Shown here piece after piece: positions 51,047 through 58,624 of a stretch of DNA of 64,000 nucleotides (positions are counted from its first letter, which is position 1; each line of letters begins with the position of its first letter). Position numbers and translations under genes: made by a program. The notes under the pieces were generated by a model. That model searched no databases, had not been told where the DNA came from, and saw only the letters and a program-made list of their open reading frames with translations. The DNA lies in contig JASLLL010000006.1 in NCBI GenBank assembly GCA_030747075.1, forward strand, positions 47,774 through 111,773. The letters are read 5' to 3'. The DNA is from Gemmatimonadota bacterium. GTDB taxonomy: Bacteria; ARS69.

Positions 51047-51900
51047 CCCGCCCCGACCTGTCCTTCGGGCCGTTTCGGATTCTCGAACGGCACGATCTCC
51101 CCGGGGACGCCTTCGACGCCGCGGCAAAGGAGCGGGAATCAGGCCGCGAAGTGCGCCTCTGGGCCGGAATCCCCGGGAGCGCCGAACCGCGCCAGGGGCG
51201 GCCGCACCCGGATGAGGTTCGCGCGGGGTTGTCGCGCGTGTATCACTCGTCCCTGCCGAAGGTCCTGCGAACGGAGACCATCGAAGAGCGGGCGGTACTC
51301 GTTCTGCAGCCCTGTCGTGGGCGCACGCTGTCGGAGGTGCTGGCCGAAGCCCCCCCGGTGGACCCTCTGCGCGCCCTGTCGATCGTGGAGTCGCTCGGGG
51401 CTGCTCTGGCGAAGGCCCATCGGGCGGGGTTCTGCCACGGGCATCTGGACGAAGACGCGGTGCTTCTTGACGAGGGCGGGAAGACGATGCTCCTTCGTGT
51501 CGGATGGTGGCCGTTTCTCGGGAGCCGCCCGCCTCTCGCGCCCGAGGACCTCGGCGGAGGAGAGCCGAGGCCTTCCGCGGATGTCTTTGCGCTGGCCAGA
51601 CTGCTCGCCCGGCTCCTTCTTCCCGAAGATCCCTGCGGCACCGGAGAGGCGGCTCTCCGCGCCTGTTCAGAGGGCCCGGACCCGGCCGTGATGCCGACTC
51701 ACCTCCCTGAGGGGCTCCGCCGTTTCCTCGCTCGGGCGCTCCTGCCCGTCCCGAACCAGCGCATCGCAAGGGCGGACGAACTCACCGGCGACCTGCGCGT
51801 GATTCGGGCCTCCTGGGCGTCTCTGGCCACGGATTCGGCCTCCCGCGGCGGTTGGAAGGCCTCTCTGCCGCGCTGGCTGTCGCCCGGAAAAGGCCGTTGA
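51043..51900 (+). CDS. Protein-kinase-fold protein, predicted pseudokinase
   Basis: A 285-residue cytosolic protein that follows the kinase layout without its chemistry. The catalytic-loop position reads FCHGHLDEDAVLLDEGG (HGH at 132-134 instead of HRD). The DFG position is RVGW (about 152-155), and the glycine loop is unrecognisable. An APE-like APEDL (166-170) and the helix-F signature SADVFALARLLARLLL (178-193) remain. It may bind nucleotide or act as a scaffold. It starts inside the stop of the FG-GAP gene (ATGA), so the two products are probably made together although one is exported. Confidence 0.72.
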   Translation: MTRPDLSFGPFRILERHDLPGDAFDAAAKERESGREVRLWAGIPGSAEPRQGRPHPDEVRAGLSRVYHSSLPKVLRTETIEERAVLVLQPCRGRTLSEVLAEAPPVDPLRALSIVESLGAALAKAHRAGFCHGHLDEDAVLLDEGGKTMLLRVGWWPFLGSRPPLAPEDLGGGEPRPSADVFALARLLARLLLPEDPCGTGEAALRACSEGPDPAVMPTHLPEGLRRFLARALLPVPNQRIARADELTGDLRVIRASWASLATDSASRGGWKASLPRWLSPGKGR

Positions 51901-51915
51901 AGGCGGATTTCCGTG

Positions 51916-51945
51916 TTGACTCCCCTCGCCTCCTGTCCCCATGAT
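51916..51945 (+). promoter_or_regulatory. Promoter of the histone gene, with leader hairpin
   Basis: TTGACT (51916-51921), an 18-base spacer and CATGAT (51940-51945) form a good sigma-70-like promoter. A small hairpin (GGCCC-CGAAA-GGGCC, 51947-51961) follows at the start of the transcript, and AGGAG (52011-52015) sits eight bases before the ATG. The histone thus appears to be transcribed on its own. Confidence 0.5.
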
Positions 51946-52023
51946 CGGCCCCGAAAGGGCCATTCAGGCCATCTTTGATCCCGGAAGAGCCCCGAATCAC
52001 AGGGGCAATCAGGAGAAATCCAC

Positions 52024-52200
52024 ATGGCAGACACTCTTGTTGTCCAGTCGAAGATTCGTGAGCTCATCAAGGAGCAGGGCTGTTCCACGAGCCAGGACGC
52101 CGTCGACAAGCTCTCCTCGGAAGTGACCCGAGTCGTCATGAAGGCCGTGGAGCGGACGAAGGCGAACGGTCGGAAGACCGTCAAGGGGTCCGATATCTAG
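52024..52200 (+). CDS. Single-domain bacterial histone
   Basis: A 58-residue DNA-binding protein with the histone fold. Helix 1 is QSKIRELIKEQG, a loop with STSQDA follows, the long helix 2 covers about residues 25-48 (KLSSEVTRVVMKAVERTKAN), and loop 2 with helix 3 is GRKTVKGSDI, nearly identical to the archaeal GRKTIKxxDI signature. The protein stops right at the start of helix 3, as in the short histones reported from Bdellovibrio and relatives. Basic residues cluster at the end of helix 2 and in the GRK loop, the usual DNA-contact region. It has its own promoter, a strong AGGAG site and an intrinsic terminator. Its TAG stop interlocks with that of rlmN. Confidence 0.88.
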   Translation: MADTLVVQSKIRELIKEQGCSTSQDAVDKLSSEVTRVVMKAVERTKANGRKTVKGSDI

Positions 52201-53351
52201 TCTGACCGAGGCCTGGGAGTGTCTTTCGGGGGGTGTGGCAAGTCCGCGCCCCCCGTCTTTTGTGCATTCTCCCCGCACAGCTGTCCACAGGCGGCCGAGA
52301 TATCCGGCCCCATGCTCCAGCGAACCGTGACTGCCGGGGATCCCGGAAGAAGGATGGTTGCGAACTCATCCACCCGAGCCCGATCCGGACGCTTCAGTTC
52401 CGGAGAGGCTCCCGGATTGTAGGGGATGAGGTTCACCTTGAAGGGGCCGTTCCGGACCAGCGCCATGAGCCGCTTCGCATCCGCATCCGAGTCGTTGATG
52501 CCGCGAATGAGAACATACTCCACCGTCACCCGGCGTTTCGTGTCCCGGGCGTAGGCGGCTGCCGCTTTCATGAGATCCGGAATGGGTGTCCGCGCCGCAC
52601 GGGGCATGATCCGGGCGCGGACCTCCTCGGTGGTCGCGTTCAGCGAGATGGCCAGCCCGACCCCGACCCCGGACGCAGCCAGTTTCCTGATCCCGGGCAG
52701 AACCCCCGCGGTGGAGATCGTCAGCCGCCTCGGGCCGAAGTTGAGCCCGAGCGGTGACTGAAGAATGCGCAGTGCCCGCAGCAGCGCGTCGACATTGTGG
52801 AGCGGCTCTCCCATGCCCATGAAGACAATGTTCGTCCGGATCTTCCGGTCCCGGACTCTTCGCCACAGCGGCAGTATCTGACCCAGGATCTCGTGCTGAT
52901 TCAGGTTCCGCTCAAAACCCATCCCCGCCGTCTGGCAGAACACGCAGTCGAGTGTGCAGCCGACCTGCGTGGACACGCAGAGCGTGATTCGGCGCGCTGC
53001 CGTCATGAGCACGGATTCCACCGAAGCACCGTCCTCCAGCCGGAAGAGGAACTTCTCGGAGCCATCGACCTTCGACACCCGGTGGGCGGCCGTCGTCAGC
53101 TCATCCAGACGAAACCGGCGGTCGAGTTTCGCTCTCAGGTCCAGCGAAAGATCGGTCATCTCGTCGAAGGAGGTGGCGGTCCGGTCGAAGAGCCACCGGG
53201 CGATCTGGCGAAATCGGTACTCCGGGAGTCCGAGACCGGAGACGGCCGCCTGCAACTCCGCCAGGGACAGCGAACGGAGGTCGGGTCGGGGGCTGAGAGC
53301 GGGCTCGGAAATCACAGGATTGAATCCGTTGCGCAAGAGGTGCGGAGACAC
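52197..53351 (-). CDS. rlmN: 23S rRNA (adenine-C2)-methyltransferase RlmN
   Basis: Radical-SAM enzyme methylating A2503 of 23S rRNA (and A37 of some tRNAs). The 384-residue protein carries the CX3CX2C cluster in GCTLDCVFCQT, the GMGEPLHN motif, LTISTAGVLPGI and the second catalytic cysteine in ISAACGQLCGEN near the end. After it comes a poorly conserved tail rich in Pro/Asp. Part of that tail is the complement of the histone terminator. GTG 53351 gives a normal length; later GTG/TTG codons are possible. It diverges from the lipoprotein gene and is convergent with the histone gene, sharing CTAG at the stops. Confidence 0.95.
   Translation of the reverse strand: MSPHLLRNGFNPVISEPALSPRPDLRSLSLAELQAAVSGLGLPEYRFRQIARWLFDRTATSFDEMTDLSLDLRAKLDRRFRLDELTTAAHRVSKVDGSEKFLFRLEDGASVESVLMTAARRITLCVSTQVGCTLDCVFCQTAGMGFERNLNQHEILGQILPLWRRVRDRKIRTNIVFMGMGEPLHNVDALLRALRILQSPLGLNFGPRRLTISTAGVLPGIRKLAASGVGVGLAISLNATTEEVRARIMPRAARTPIPDLMKAAAAYARDTKRRVTVEYVLIRGINDSDADAKRLMALVRNGPFKVNLIPYNPGASPELKRPDRARVDEFATILLPGSPAVTVRWSMGPDISAACGQLCGENAQKTGGADLPHPPKDTPRPRSD
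52227..52262 (+). terminator. Intrinsic terminator of the histone gene
   Basis: A perfect 7-bp G/C stem (CGGGGGG/CCCCCCG) with a 15-base loop is followed by TCTTTT, 27 bases after the histone stop. It lies inside the 3' coding end of rlmN on the opposite strand. Confidence 0.8.
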
Positions 53352-53449
53352 TTATTCTGGAACCGGGAACGGGCGCGGAGCGTATCGGATCCCGGGGGGG
53401 GGCTCAAGCCGATTCCCCGGGTGGGCGGATGCTTCCCGGAGGTGGAACC

Positions 53450-54238
53450 ATGGGGCGCTGGAAGACGGGTACTTGGGTGGCGTCCGGGGTGATTTCGGCG
53501 TGCCTGGCCCTCCTGCAGGGGGCTTGCGGCCCCTCGTCCGCGCCGCCGTCCACCGGGGCCACCCTTCGCCCGGCCCCGGTGGACTCTTCGGACCCCTACG
53601 CTCGCCTTCAGGCCCAGCTGGCCTCCCTGCGGGTCTCCGGCAAGGTGGCGACCAGCACCGGTCTCCTCCTCCCCGAGAGAATCCGGATCGAGGTCCGCAG
53701 CGAGATCTGCGTGGAGACGCGCCGTCCCGGGGCCCGGTTCTGGGCGATGGACTTCGACACCTGCTTCGTCTACTCCGCGATCGATACGGTGGATTCCACC
53801 GGGATGTACCAGGTCAGCGTCCCCTGCATCGATGCCGACAGGGACTACGAGGCTTCCACGCCCCGGATGGACTATCGCCTCGTTCCGCGGGGGCCGGTCA
53901 CTTTTCTCGCGGAGTCCGACGCGGGGTGGCGCCATCAGGAGACCTTCACCTCCTCACGGAACCAGCGGCGGGATCTCAAGCTGACGCTGCATACCGAGAC
54001 CTTCTTCGTGGTTCATGACCAGGCGGCCATCGTGGCCAGCCCGGAGCCGGGGGCCGCGGTCCTCCAGGTGCTTCGCTTCGGCGGGGCGGTGGAGGTGATC
54101 CGGTTTCACCAGGGTTGGGCTGAGTGCCTCCTGCCGGACCGGATCGGATGGATCGCCATGCGTGGCCTCGGGACGGAACGGGAGGTGCGCGACCTGGCGC
54201 CCTTCCGGGGAAAGCCGAGGATTGAGAAGGCGGAGTAA
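53450..54238 (+). CDS. Lipoprotein with C-terminal SH3-like domain
   Basis: A 262-residue envelope lipoprotein of unknown role. A signal peptide ends in the lipobox LQGAC. The middle (about residues 55-165) is a beta-rich domain beginning RLQAQLASLRVSGKVATS with paired cysteines (about 92, 104 and 125) that could form disulfides. The C-terminal 75 residues (VVHDQAAIVASPEPGAAV ... GWAECLLPDRIGWIA) look like a bacterial SH3 domain, which often binds cell wall. ATG 53450 has GGAGGTGGA upstream. It converges on the histidine kinase gene 8 bases away. Confidence 0.75.
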   Translation: MGRWKTGTWVASGVISACLALLQGACGPSSAPPSTGATLRPAPVDSSDPYARLQAQLASLRVSGKVATSTGLLLPERIRIEVRSEICVETRRPGARFWAMDFDTCFVYSAIDTVDSTGMYQVSVPCIDADRDYEASTPRMDYRLVPRGPVTFLAESDAGWRHQETFTSSRNQRRDLKLTLHTETFFVVHDQAAIVASPEPGAAVLQVLRFGGAVEVIRFHQGWAECLLPDRIGWIAMRGLGTEREVRDLAPFRGKPRIEKAE

Positions 54239-54246
54239 CCCCACGC

Positions 54247-56193
54247 TCAACCGGGATGCGTCGCCCGGCGGGGGGTGCCTTCCACGAGGTCGGGGTTCTC
54301 CCGCACGGGCGTCGCCTCACACCCGGCCAGCGGCAAACGCACGGTGAAGCGCGCGCCGTTTCCCGGTTCGCTCTCCACATCGATCTGACCGCCGTGCCCT
54401 TCCACCACCCGATGGCAGACCGCGAGGCCGAACCCGTGCCCGTCGGCCTTCGTCGTAAAGTGCGGATCGAAGATCCTCTCGCGCACCGAGTCCGTCATCC
54501 CGATGCCGCGGTCGATCACCGTCGCCCAGGCGAAGCCGTCGCGCTCGAAAGTCTCCACGACGACCGCTTCGTCGGTCCGGCCCGCCGCTCTTGTGGCGTC
54601 CGCGCCGTTGCCCAGGAGATTGAGGAACACCTGCTGGATCTGCTGGTCGTCGGCGTGAATCGTGAGGGGGGACGGGTGGAGCGCTGGTTCGAATCGGATT
54701 CCGTCCTGGCGGCCGCACGGACCGAGGAACGAGATGGTCCGTTCCACGATTCCGTTCAGATCGGTATTGACCGGATGGCTTCCCCGCCGCGCGGAGTCGA
54801 GCAGCCCGTCGGTCAGGACCCGCATCCTGGAAATCTGCCGGGCAATGGTGCGTGCGTTCTCGACGACGGCTTCCTGTCGGCCGCGGGAAAGCGCCATCGG
54901 GATCAGCTCCGCCCGCCCCCCGATGGCGGAAAGGTAGTTGTTCAGTTCGTGCCCGATCTCACCCGCCATTTCCCCCATGGCGGACAAGCGCTGGGACCGC
55001 ACCAACCGTTGCTCCATGGCCTTGAGCTTCGTGATATCCCGCGTCACCTGGATGAGTCCTGCCGCCTCTCCCCCCGCGTCGTGCAGGAACGCGTGAGTCA
55101 CGAGGAGGTCCCGCCGTTCGCCCGCCGGAGTTCGCTCCTCCGTCTCGTACGATTCCGGCCCGTCGCGGAGCATCCGTGCGATCGACGCCGCGTTGCGGTC
55201 CGGGTCCCGGGTGAAGTCCCCGATGTCCCGCCCGGAGATCAAGTCCGGATTCTCGCCGAAGATCTCCCGCGTGTGTGTGTTCGCCGAGATGATCGTCCCA
55301 TCCAGATCCGCCACGAGGATGCTCTCGTCGACGCTCTCCAGGATGGTGGACAGGTGGTTCTTCGTCTCCACGATCTCCCGCGTCTTCTCGGCGACGCGCT
55401 GCTCCAGGTCACGATTCCAGCGCGCCTGATTCTCGCGGGCCTGACGCAACCCCGCGGCCATTCTCGAGAAGGAAGCGGTGAGCGTGCCGATCTCGTCGCG
55501 GGATGCGGAGACGGGAGTTGCGGAGTAGTCGCCGTGCGCGATTCTCTCGGCAGCGCGCGCAAGGCCGCGAATCGGCGCGACGATTCTCCCCACGAGCAGG
55601 GCCGTGGCCGCGGCTGCCGCCAGCGCCAGTCCCAGCGCGACGGGGATGACGCGCCTTCGGAGTTCGTCCCGTCGGGCGTCGAAGCGCGCCAGCGAAGTGA
55701 TGATCCGCACGGCGCCGATCGTCTCCGGGTTTCCCGGAGATGAAACGACCGGCGTCACCGCGTCCAGCACCCGGATCCTCCCGATCGAACGGAGTGTTCG
55801 GGACGCGGGCGAGCGAACCACCTCCGCACCGGCCGGGTGAGTGGCGAGAAGCGCTTCCATGCCGTCCGTGAGCGGAGCTGTCCGCCGGGCGATCTCCCCC
55901 TCCACGCCGACCACGGATGCGTGAAGTACAGTCGGTTCGCGGAAGATGGCCGAGAACGGCCCGGAGAGCGAAGAGGGGTCGCCCTCCTGTACGCCGCGCA
56001 CGGAAAGCCGCGCCAGGAGGTCGCTCGACGAGTCGGTTCGCCGCATCAGGTCGTCGAGGTTGATGCCTTCGAGATGGTGGAAGAACGCTCCGGAAAGCAG
56101 GAACGCCGCGATCAGCACCCCGGCGGCCGCCGTGAGCGCGGCCTTGGAGCTGAGTCGCGGGAAGTCCGTTGCGGTGAACTTCTGTGAACTCAA
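54247..56193 (-). CDS. Membrane sensor histidine kinase (HAMP-PAS-HisKA-HATPase)
   Basis: A 648-residue sensor kinase. Two membrane helices (about residues 19-38 and 186-206) enclose a periplasmic domain. HAMP (about 207-260), a coiled coil, a PAS domain (about 285-395) and the dimerisation domain with phospho-histidine in GEIGHELNNYLSAIGG follow. The ATPase domain has NLLGNGADA, DRGIGM and GHGFGLAVC boxes. The GHELNN form puts it in the NtrB/HPK4-like group. No response regulator is nearby, so it is an orphan. The start is TTG 56193 after AGGGGG; no ATG precedes the first helix. Confidence 0.88.
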   Translation of the reverse strand: MSSQKFTATDFPRLSSKAALTAAAGVLIAAFLLSGAFFHHLEGINLDDLMRRTDSSSDLLARLSVRGVQEGDPSSLSGPFSAIFREPTVLHASVVGVEGEIARRTAPLTDGMEALLATHPAGAEVVRSPASRTLRSIGRIRVLDAVTPVVSSPGNPETIGAVRIITSLARFDARRDELRRRVIPVALGLALAAAAATALLVGRIVAPIRGLARAAERIAHGDYSATPVSASRDEIGTLTASFSRMAAGLRQARENQARWNRDLEQRVAEKTREIVETKNHLSTILESVDESILVADLDGTIISANTHTREIFGENPDLISGRDIGDFTRDPDRNAASIARMLRDGPESYETEERTPAGERRDLLVTHAFLHDAGGEAAGLIQVTRDITKLKAMEQRLVRSQRLSAMGEMAGEIGHELNNYLSAIGGRAELIPMALSRGRQEAVVENARTIARQISRMRVLTDGLLDSARRGSHPVNTDLNGIVERTISFLGPCGRQDGIRFEPALHPSPLTIHADDQQIQQVFLNLLGNGADATRAAGRTDEAVVVETFERDGFAWATVIDRGIGMTDSVRERIFDPHFTTKADGHGFGLAVCHRVVEGHGGQIDVESEPGNGARFTVRLPLAGCEATPVRENPDLVEGTPRRATHPG

Positions 56194-56270
56194 GAGCGAA
56201 CCCCCTTGGGGACTGTGAACGGCCAGACCCGGACGAAGGGCACACGCGCCCGGCGCCGGTCGGGAATCCC

Positions 56271-56300
56271 TTGGAGGGGAAGACAGGAGACCCCTATAGT
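56271..56300 (+). promoter_or_regulatory. Promoter upstream of tusA
   Basis: TTGGAG (56271-56276), an 18-base spacer and TATAGT (56295-56300) make one of the best sigma-70-like promoters in the window, 75 bases upstream of the GTG at 56376. Confidence 0.55.
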
Positions 56301-56375
56301 TCCGTCCTTACCGTTGGGTTTCGGCGAAATCCGGGTCGCTCTTGATCGGGATCTCTTTCGCGTGCTGGAGGGGCT

Positions 56376-56621
56376 GTGAGCGGGGATTCGGCGTCGTCCG
56401 GGGAGGTGGTCGATGCTCGGGGGCTTCTGTGCCCGCTTCCCGTGATTCGGCTGGCGGAACGGTTCGACGATCTGCCCGCGGGGGAGGGGATGGACCTGCT
56501 CGCCGACGACCCGGCCGCGGAGGACGATGTCCGGCTCTGGTGCCGGGGGCGCGGGTACACCGTGGAGAGCGTGAGTCGCGAAGGGCGAACCGTTCGGATC
56601 CGGGTGCGAAAGTCCGGGTGA
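56376..56621 (+). CDS. TusA-family sulfur-carrier protein
   Basis: An 81-residue soluble protein with the TusA/SirA fold. The characteristic CPxP motif is in DARGLLCPLPVIRLAE (C19), the cysteine that carries persulfide sulfur in tRNA thiolation or sulfur oxidation. The rest of the fold (LLADDPAAEDDVRLWCRGRG) fits the family. The start is GTG 56376 with GGAGGGG just upstream. TusA homologues outside enterobacteria have various roles. The window also holds a ThiI-like enzyme at 42336 that could use carried sulfur, but the two are far apart. Confidence 0.85.
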   Translation: MSGDSASSGEVVDARGLLCPLPVIRLAERFDDLPAGEGMDLLADDPAAEDDVRLWCRGRGYTVESVSREGRTVRIRVRKSG

Positions 56622-56702
56622 GGTGGTAGTCTCCTCCGCCGGGCGCCCAGTCGATCGGACAGCAGGCGCGGCCAACGACGCACCCTTCTTGCGGAGAACC
56701 CC

Positions 56703-57797
56703 ATGACGAGCCATTCCTTCCCCGGGCGGGGGAAAGTCGCGGTCCTGAAGACGCATCCGGACACCGTTCTCGAGGACTATGCGCGCCTCATGGAGATGGC
56801 CGGGTTCCGCGATGCCCTGGTGCCGAGCGTGGAGACGCTGCTCAAGATCAACATCTCCTGGGCCACCTGGTTCCCCGCCTGCTCGACGGCGCCCTGGCAG
56901 CTGGAGGGCGCCATTCTCGCGCTGCGAGAGGCCGGATACGACCAACTCACCGCCGCCCACAACAAGACCGTGGTGGTGGACGCATATGTCGGAGAACGCA
57001 ACAACGGGCACAAGGCGGTCGTGGACCGGCACGGCGTGAAGAATGTCCACCTCTACGAGCCGTACTGCGAATGGGAAGTGTACGAACCGCGCGCGGAGAT
57101 GCTCGTCTTGAACGACATCTTCCCGGAAGGGATTCGTATTCCGAAGCTGTTCCACGGCAAGAACATCGTGCATTTCCCCACGGTGAAGACGCATGTGTTC
57201 ACCACCATTACCGGCGCGATGAAAAACGCGTTCGGCGGGCTGCTCAGTGAGAAGCGGCATTGGACGCACTCGGTGATTCACGAGACGGTCGTGGATCTGC
57301 TGGCCATCCAGCAGGAAATCCACGCGGGCATCTTCGCGGTGATGGACGGGACCTTCGCGGGCAATGGCGCCGGTCCGCGCGCGATGGTGCCGGTCGAGAA
57401 GGATGTGATTCTGGCATCGGCCGATCAGGTGGCGATCGATGCGGTATCCGCACGCATGCAGGGCTTCGACCCCATGTCCCTCCGGTTCATTCGTCTGGCG
57501 CACGAGCGTGGTCTCGGGGTGGGAGACCCGAAGGACATTGAGATCGTCGGCCACGACATTTCGCTGGAAGACTGGGGATTCGTTCAGGAAGAGACTTTCG
57601 CGTCGAAGGGGCAGAAGCTGATCTACCACGGACCGCTGAAGCCGCTGGAGAATGTCCTGCTTCGTTCGCCCATTGTCCCATGGTCCTATGCGGCGTCCCG
57701 CATCTACCACGATCTGTACTGGTACCCCTTCGTCGGAAAGAAACGCGTGGAGTGGGGACTCGGGACGAAGTGGGGCAAGCTCTTCCGGACCTACTGA
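56703..57797 (+). CDS. DUF362-domain protein
   Basis: A 364-residue cytosolic protein of the DUF362 family, whose function is not established; the family often occurs with ferredoxin-like modules, but none is fused here. Recognisable blocks are VETLLKINISWATW, NIVHFPTVKTHVFTTITGAM followed by KNAFGGL, and the DGTFAGNGAGPRAMVP with DQVAIDAVSARMQG stretch typical of DUF362. The ATG is preceded by GCGGAGAACCCC. It lies between a TusA gene and thiD on the same strand, with 15 bases to thiD, so co-transcription is likely. Confidence 0.85.
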   Translation: MTSHSFPGRGKVAVLKTHPDTVLEDYARLMEMAGFRDALVPSVETLLKINISWATWFPACSTAPWQLEGAILALREAGYDQLTAAHNKTVVVDAYVGERNNGHKAVVDRHGVKNVHLYEPYCEWEVYEPRAEMLVLNDIFPEGIRIPKLFHGKNIVHFPTVKTHVFTTITGAMKNAFGGLLSEKRHWTHSVIHETVVDLLAIQQEIHAGIFAVMDGTFAGNGAGPRAMVPVEKDVILASADQVAIDAVSARMQGFDPMSLRFIRLAHERGLGVGDPKDIEIVGHDISLEDWGFVQEETFASKGQKLIYHGPLKPLENVLLRSPIVPWSYAASRIYHDLYWYPFVGKKRVEWGLGTKWGKLFRTY

Positions 57798-57812
57798 CCG
57801 GGGGGTTCCGCC

Positions 57813-58586
57813 ATGGCAGATCTTTGTGCGCTGGCTATCGGGGGTTCCGACTCCAGCGGCGCGGCGGGTCTCGTGGAGGATCTTCATGCGTTCCGGTGCG
57901 GGCGCGTCCGGGGAGCCATCGCTGTCACCGCCGTCACCGCCCAGGGAGCCGAAGGCGTGGTTGCCGTGCATCCGGTTCCGCCCGAAGTGGTGCGTGCGCA
58001 GATCGACGCGTGCCTGAAGTCGCTTCCCGTTCGTGCCGCCAAGACCGGAATGCTTCTGGATCGCGGGATTGTGGCCGAAGTGGCGGACGCCTTCGTGAGG
58101 GGGGAGTCTGTGCCCCTGGTGGTGGACCCCGTGCTGGAATCGACATCCGGGCACGCGCTCCTGGACACCGGGGGGCTGGCTGAGTTGCGAACGCGGCTCC
58201 TTCCCGTCGCGACGATCGTGACCCCCAATGTGCCGGAGGCCACGGCGCTGACGGGGCTTCCCATCGGCGACGAGGCGGGGATGGAACGCGCCGGCCGGGC
58301 CATGCTCGATCTCGGCTGCCGGGCGGTTCTTGTCAAAGGAGGGCACCTTCCGTCCGGGCCGTGCGTCGATCTCCTGATCCGGCCCGAAGCGGAGACGGTG
58401 CGCTTCTCCTCCCCCCGGCGCCCGGGCCCGACCCGCCGGGGGTCCGGGTGCTTTCTTGCGTCCGGGATTGCGGCGGGGATCGCCCACGGGCTGGAGCTTC
58501 CGGCGGCGGTCGAGCGCGCCCGCCAGGCGTTGAAATCCTCCGGAAACCCTCACGAAGAGCCCCACAAGAGCCGATTCATCCACTGA
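57813..58586 (+). CDS. thiD: Hydroxymethylpyrimidine/phosphomethylpyrimidine kinase
   Basis: Phosphorylates HMP and HMP-P in thiamine synthesis or salvage. The 257-residue ribokinase-fold protein has IGGSDSSGAAGLVEDL (substrate loop, usually GSDSSGGAGIQADL), the domain VVDPVLESTSGHALL and VTPNVPEATALTG. The anion-hole block is RRGSGCFLASGIAAGIAHG, where GxGCxxxSxIAA is normal. Substitution of the second glycine and of IQAD by LVED is mild divergence, so a related pyrimidine kinase role is possible. It is 15 bases after the DUF362 gene. No other thiamine gene is nearby. Confidence 0.87.
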   Translation: MADLCALAIGGSDSSGAAGLVEDLHAFRCGRVRGAIAVTAVTAQGAEGVVAVHPVPPEVVRAQIDACLKSLPVRAAKTGMLLDRGIVAEVADAFVRGESVPLVVDPVLESTSGHALLDTGGLAELRTRLLPVATIVTPNVPEATALTGLPIGDEAGMERAGRAMLDLGCRAVLVKGGHLPSGPCVDLLIRPEAETVRFSSPRRPGPTRRGSGCFLASGIAAGIAHGLELPAAVERARQALKSSGNPHEEPHKSRFIH

Positions 58587-58624
58587 GAGTCCGCGATTTC
58601 CCGCGCCTTCCAGGAGGATGAAGC

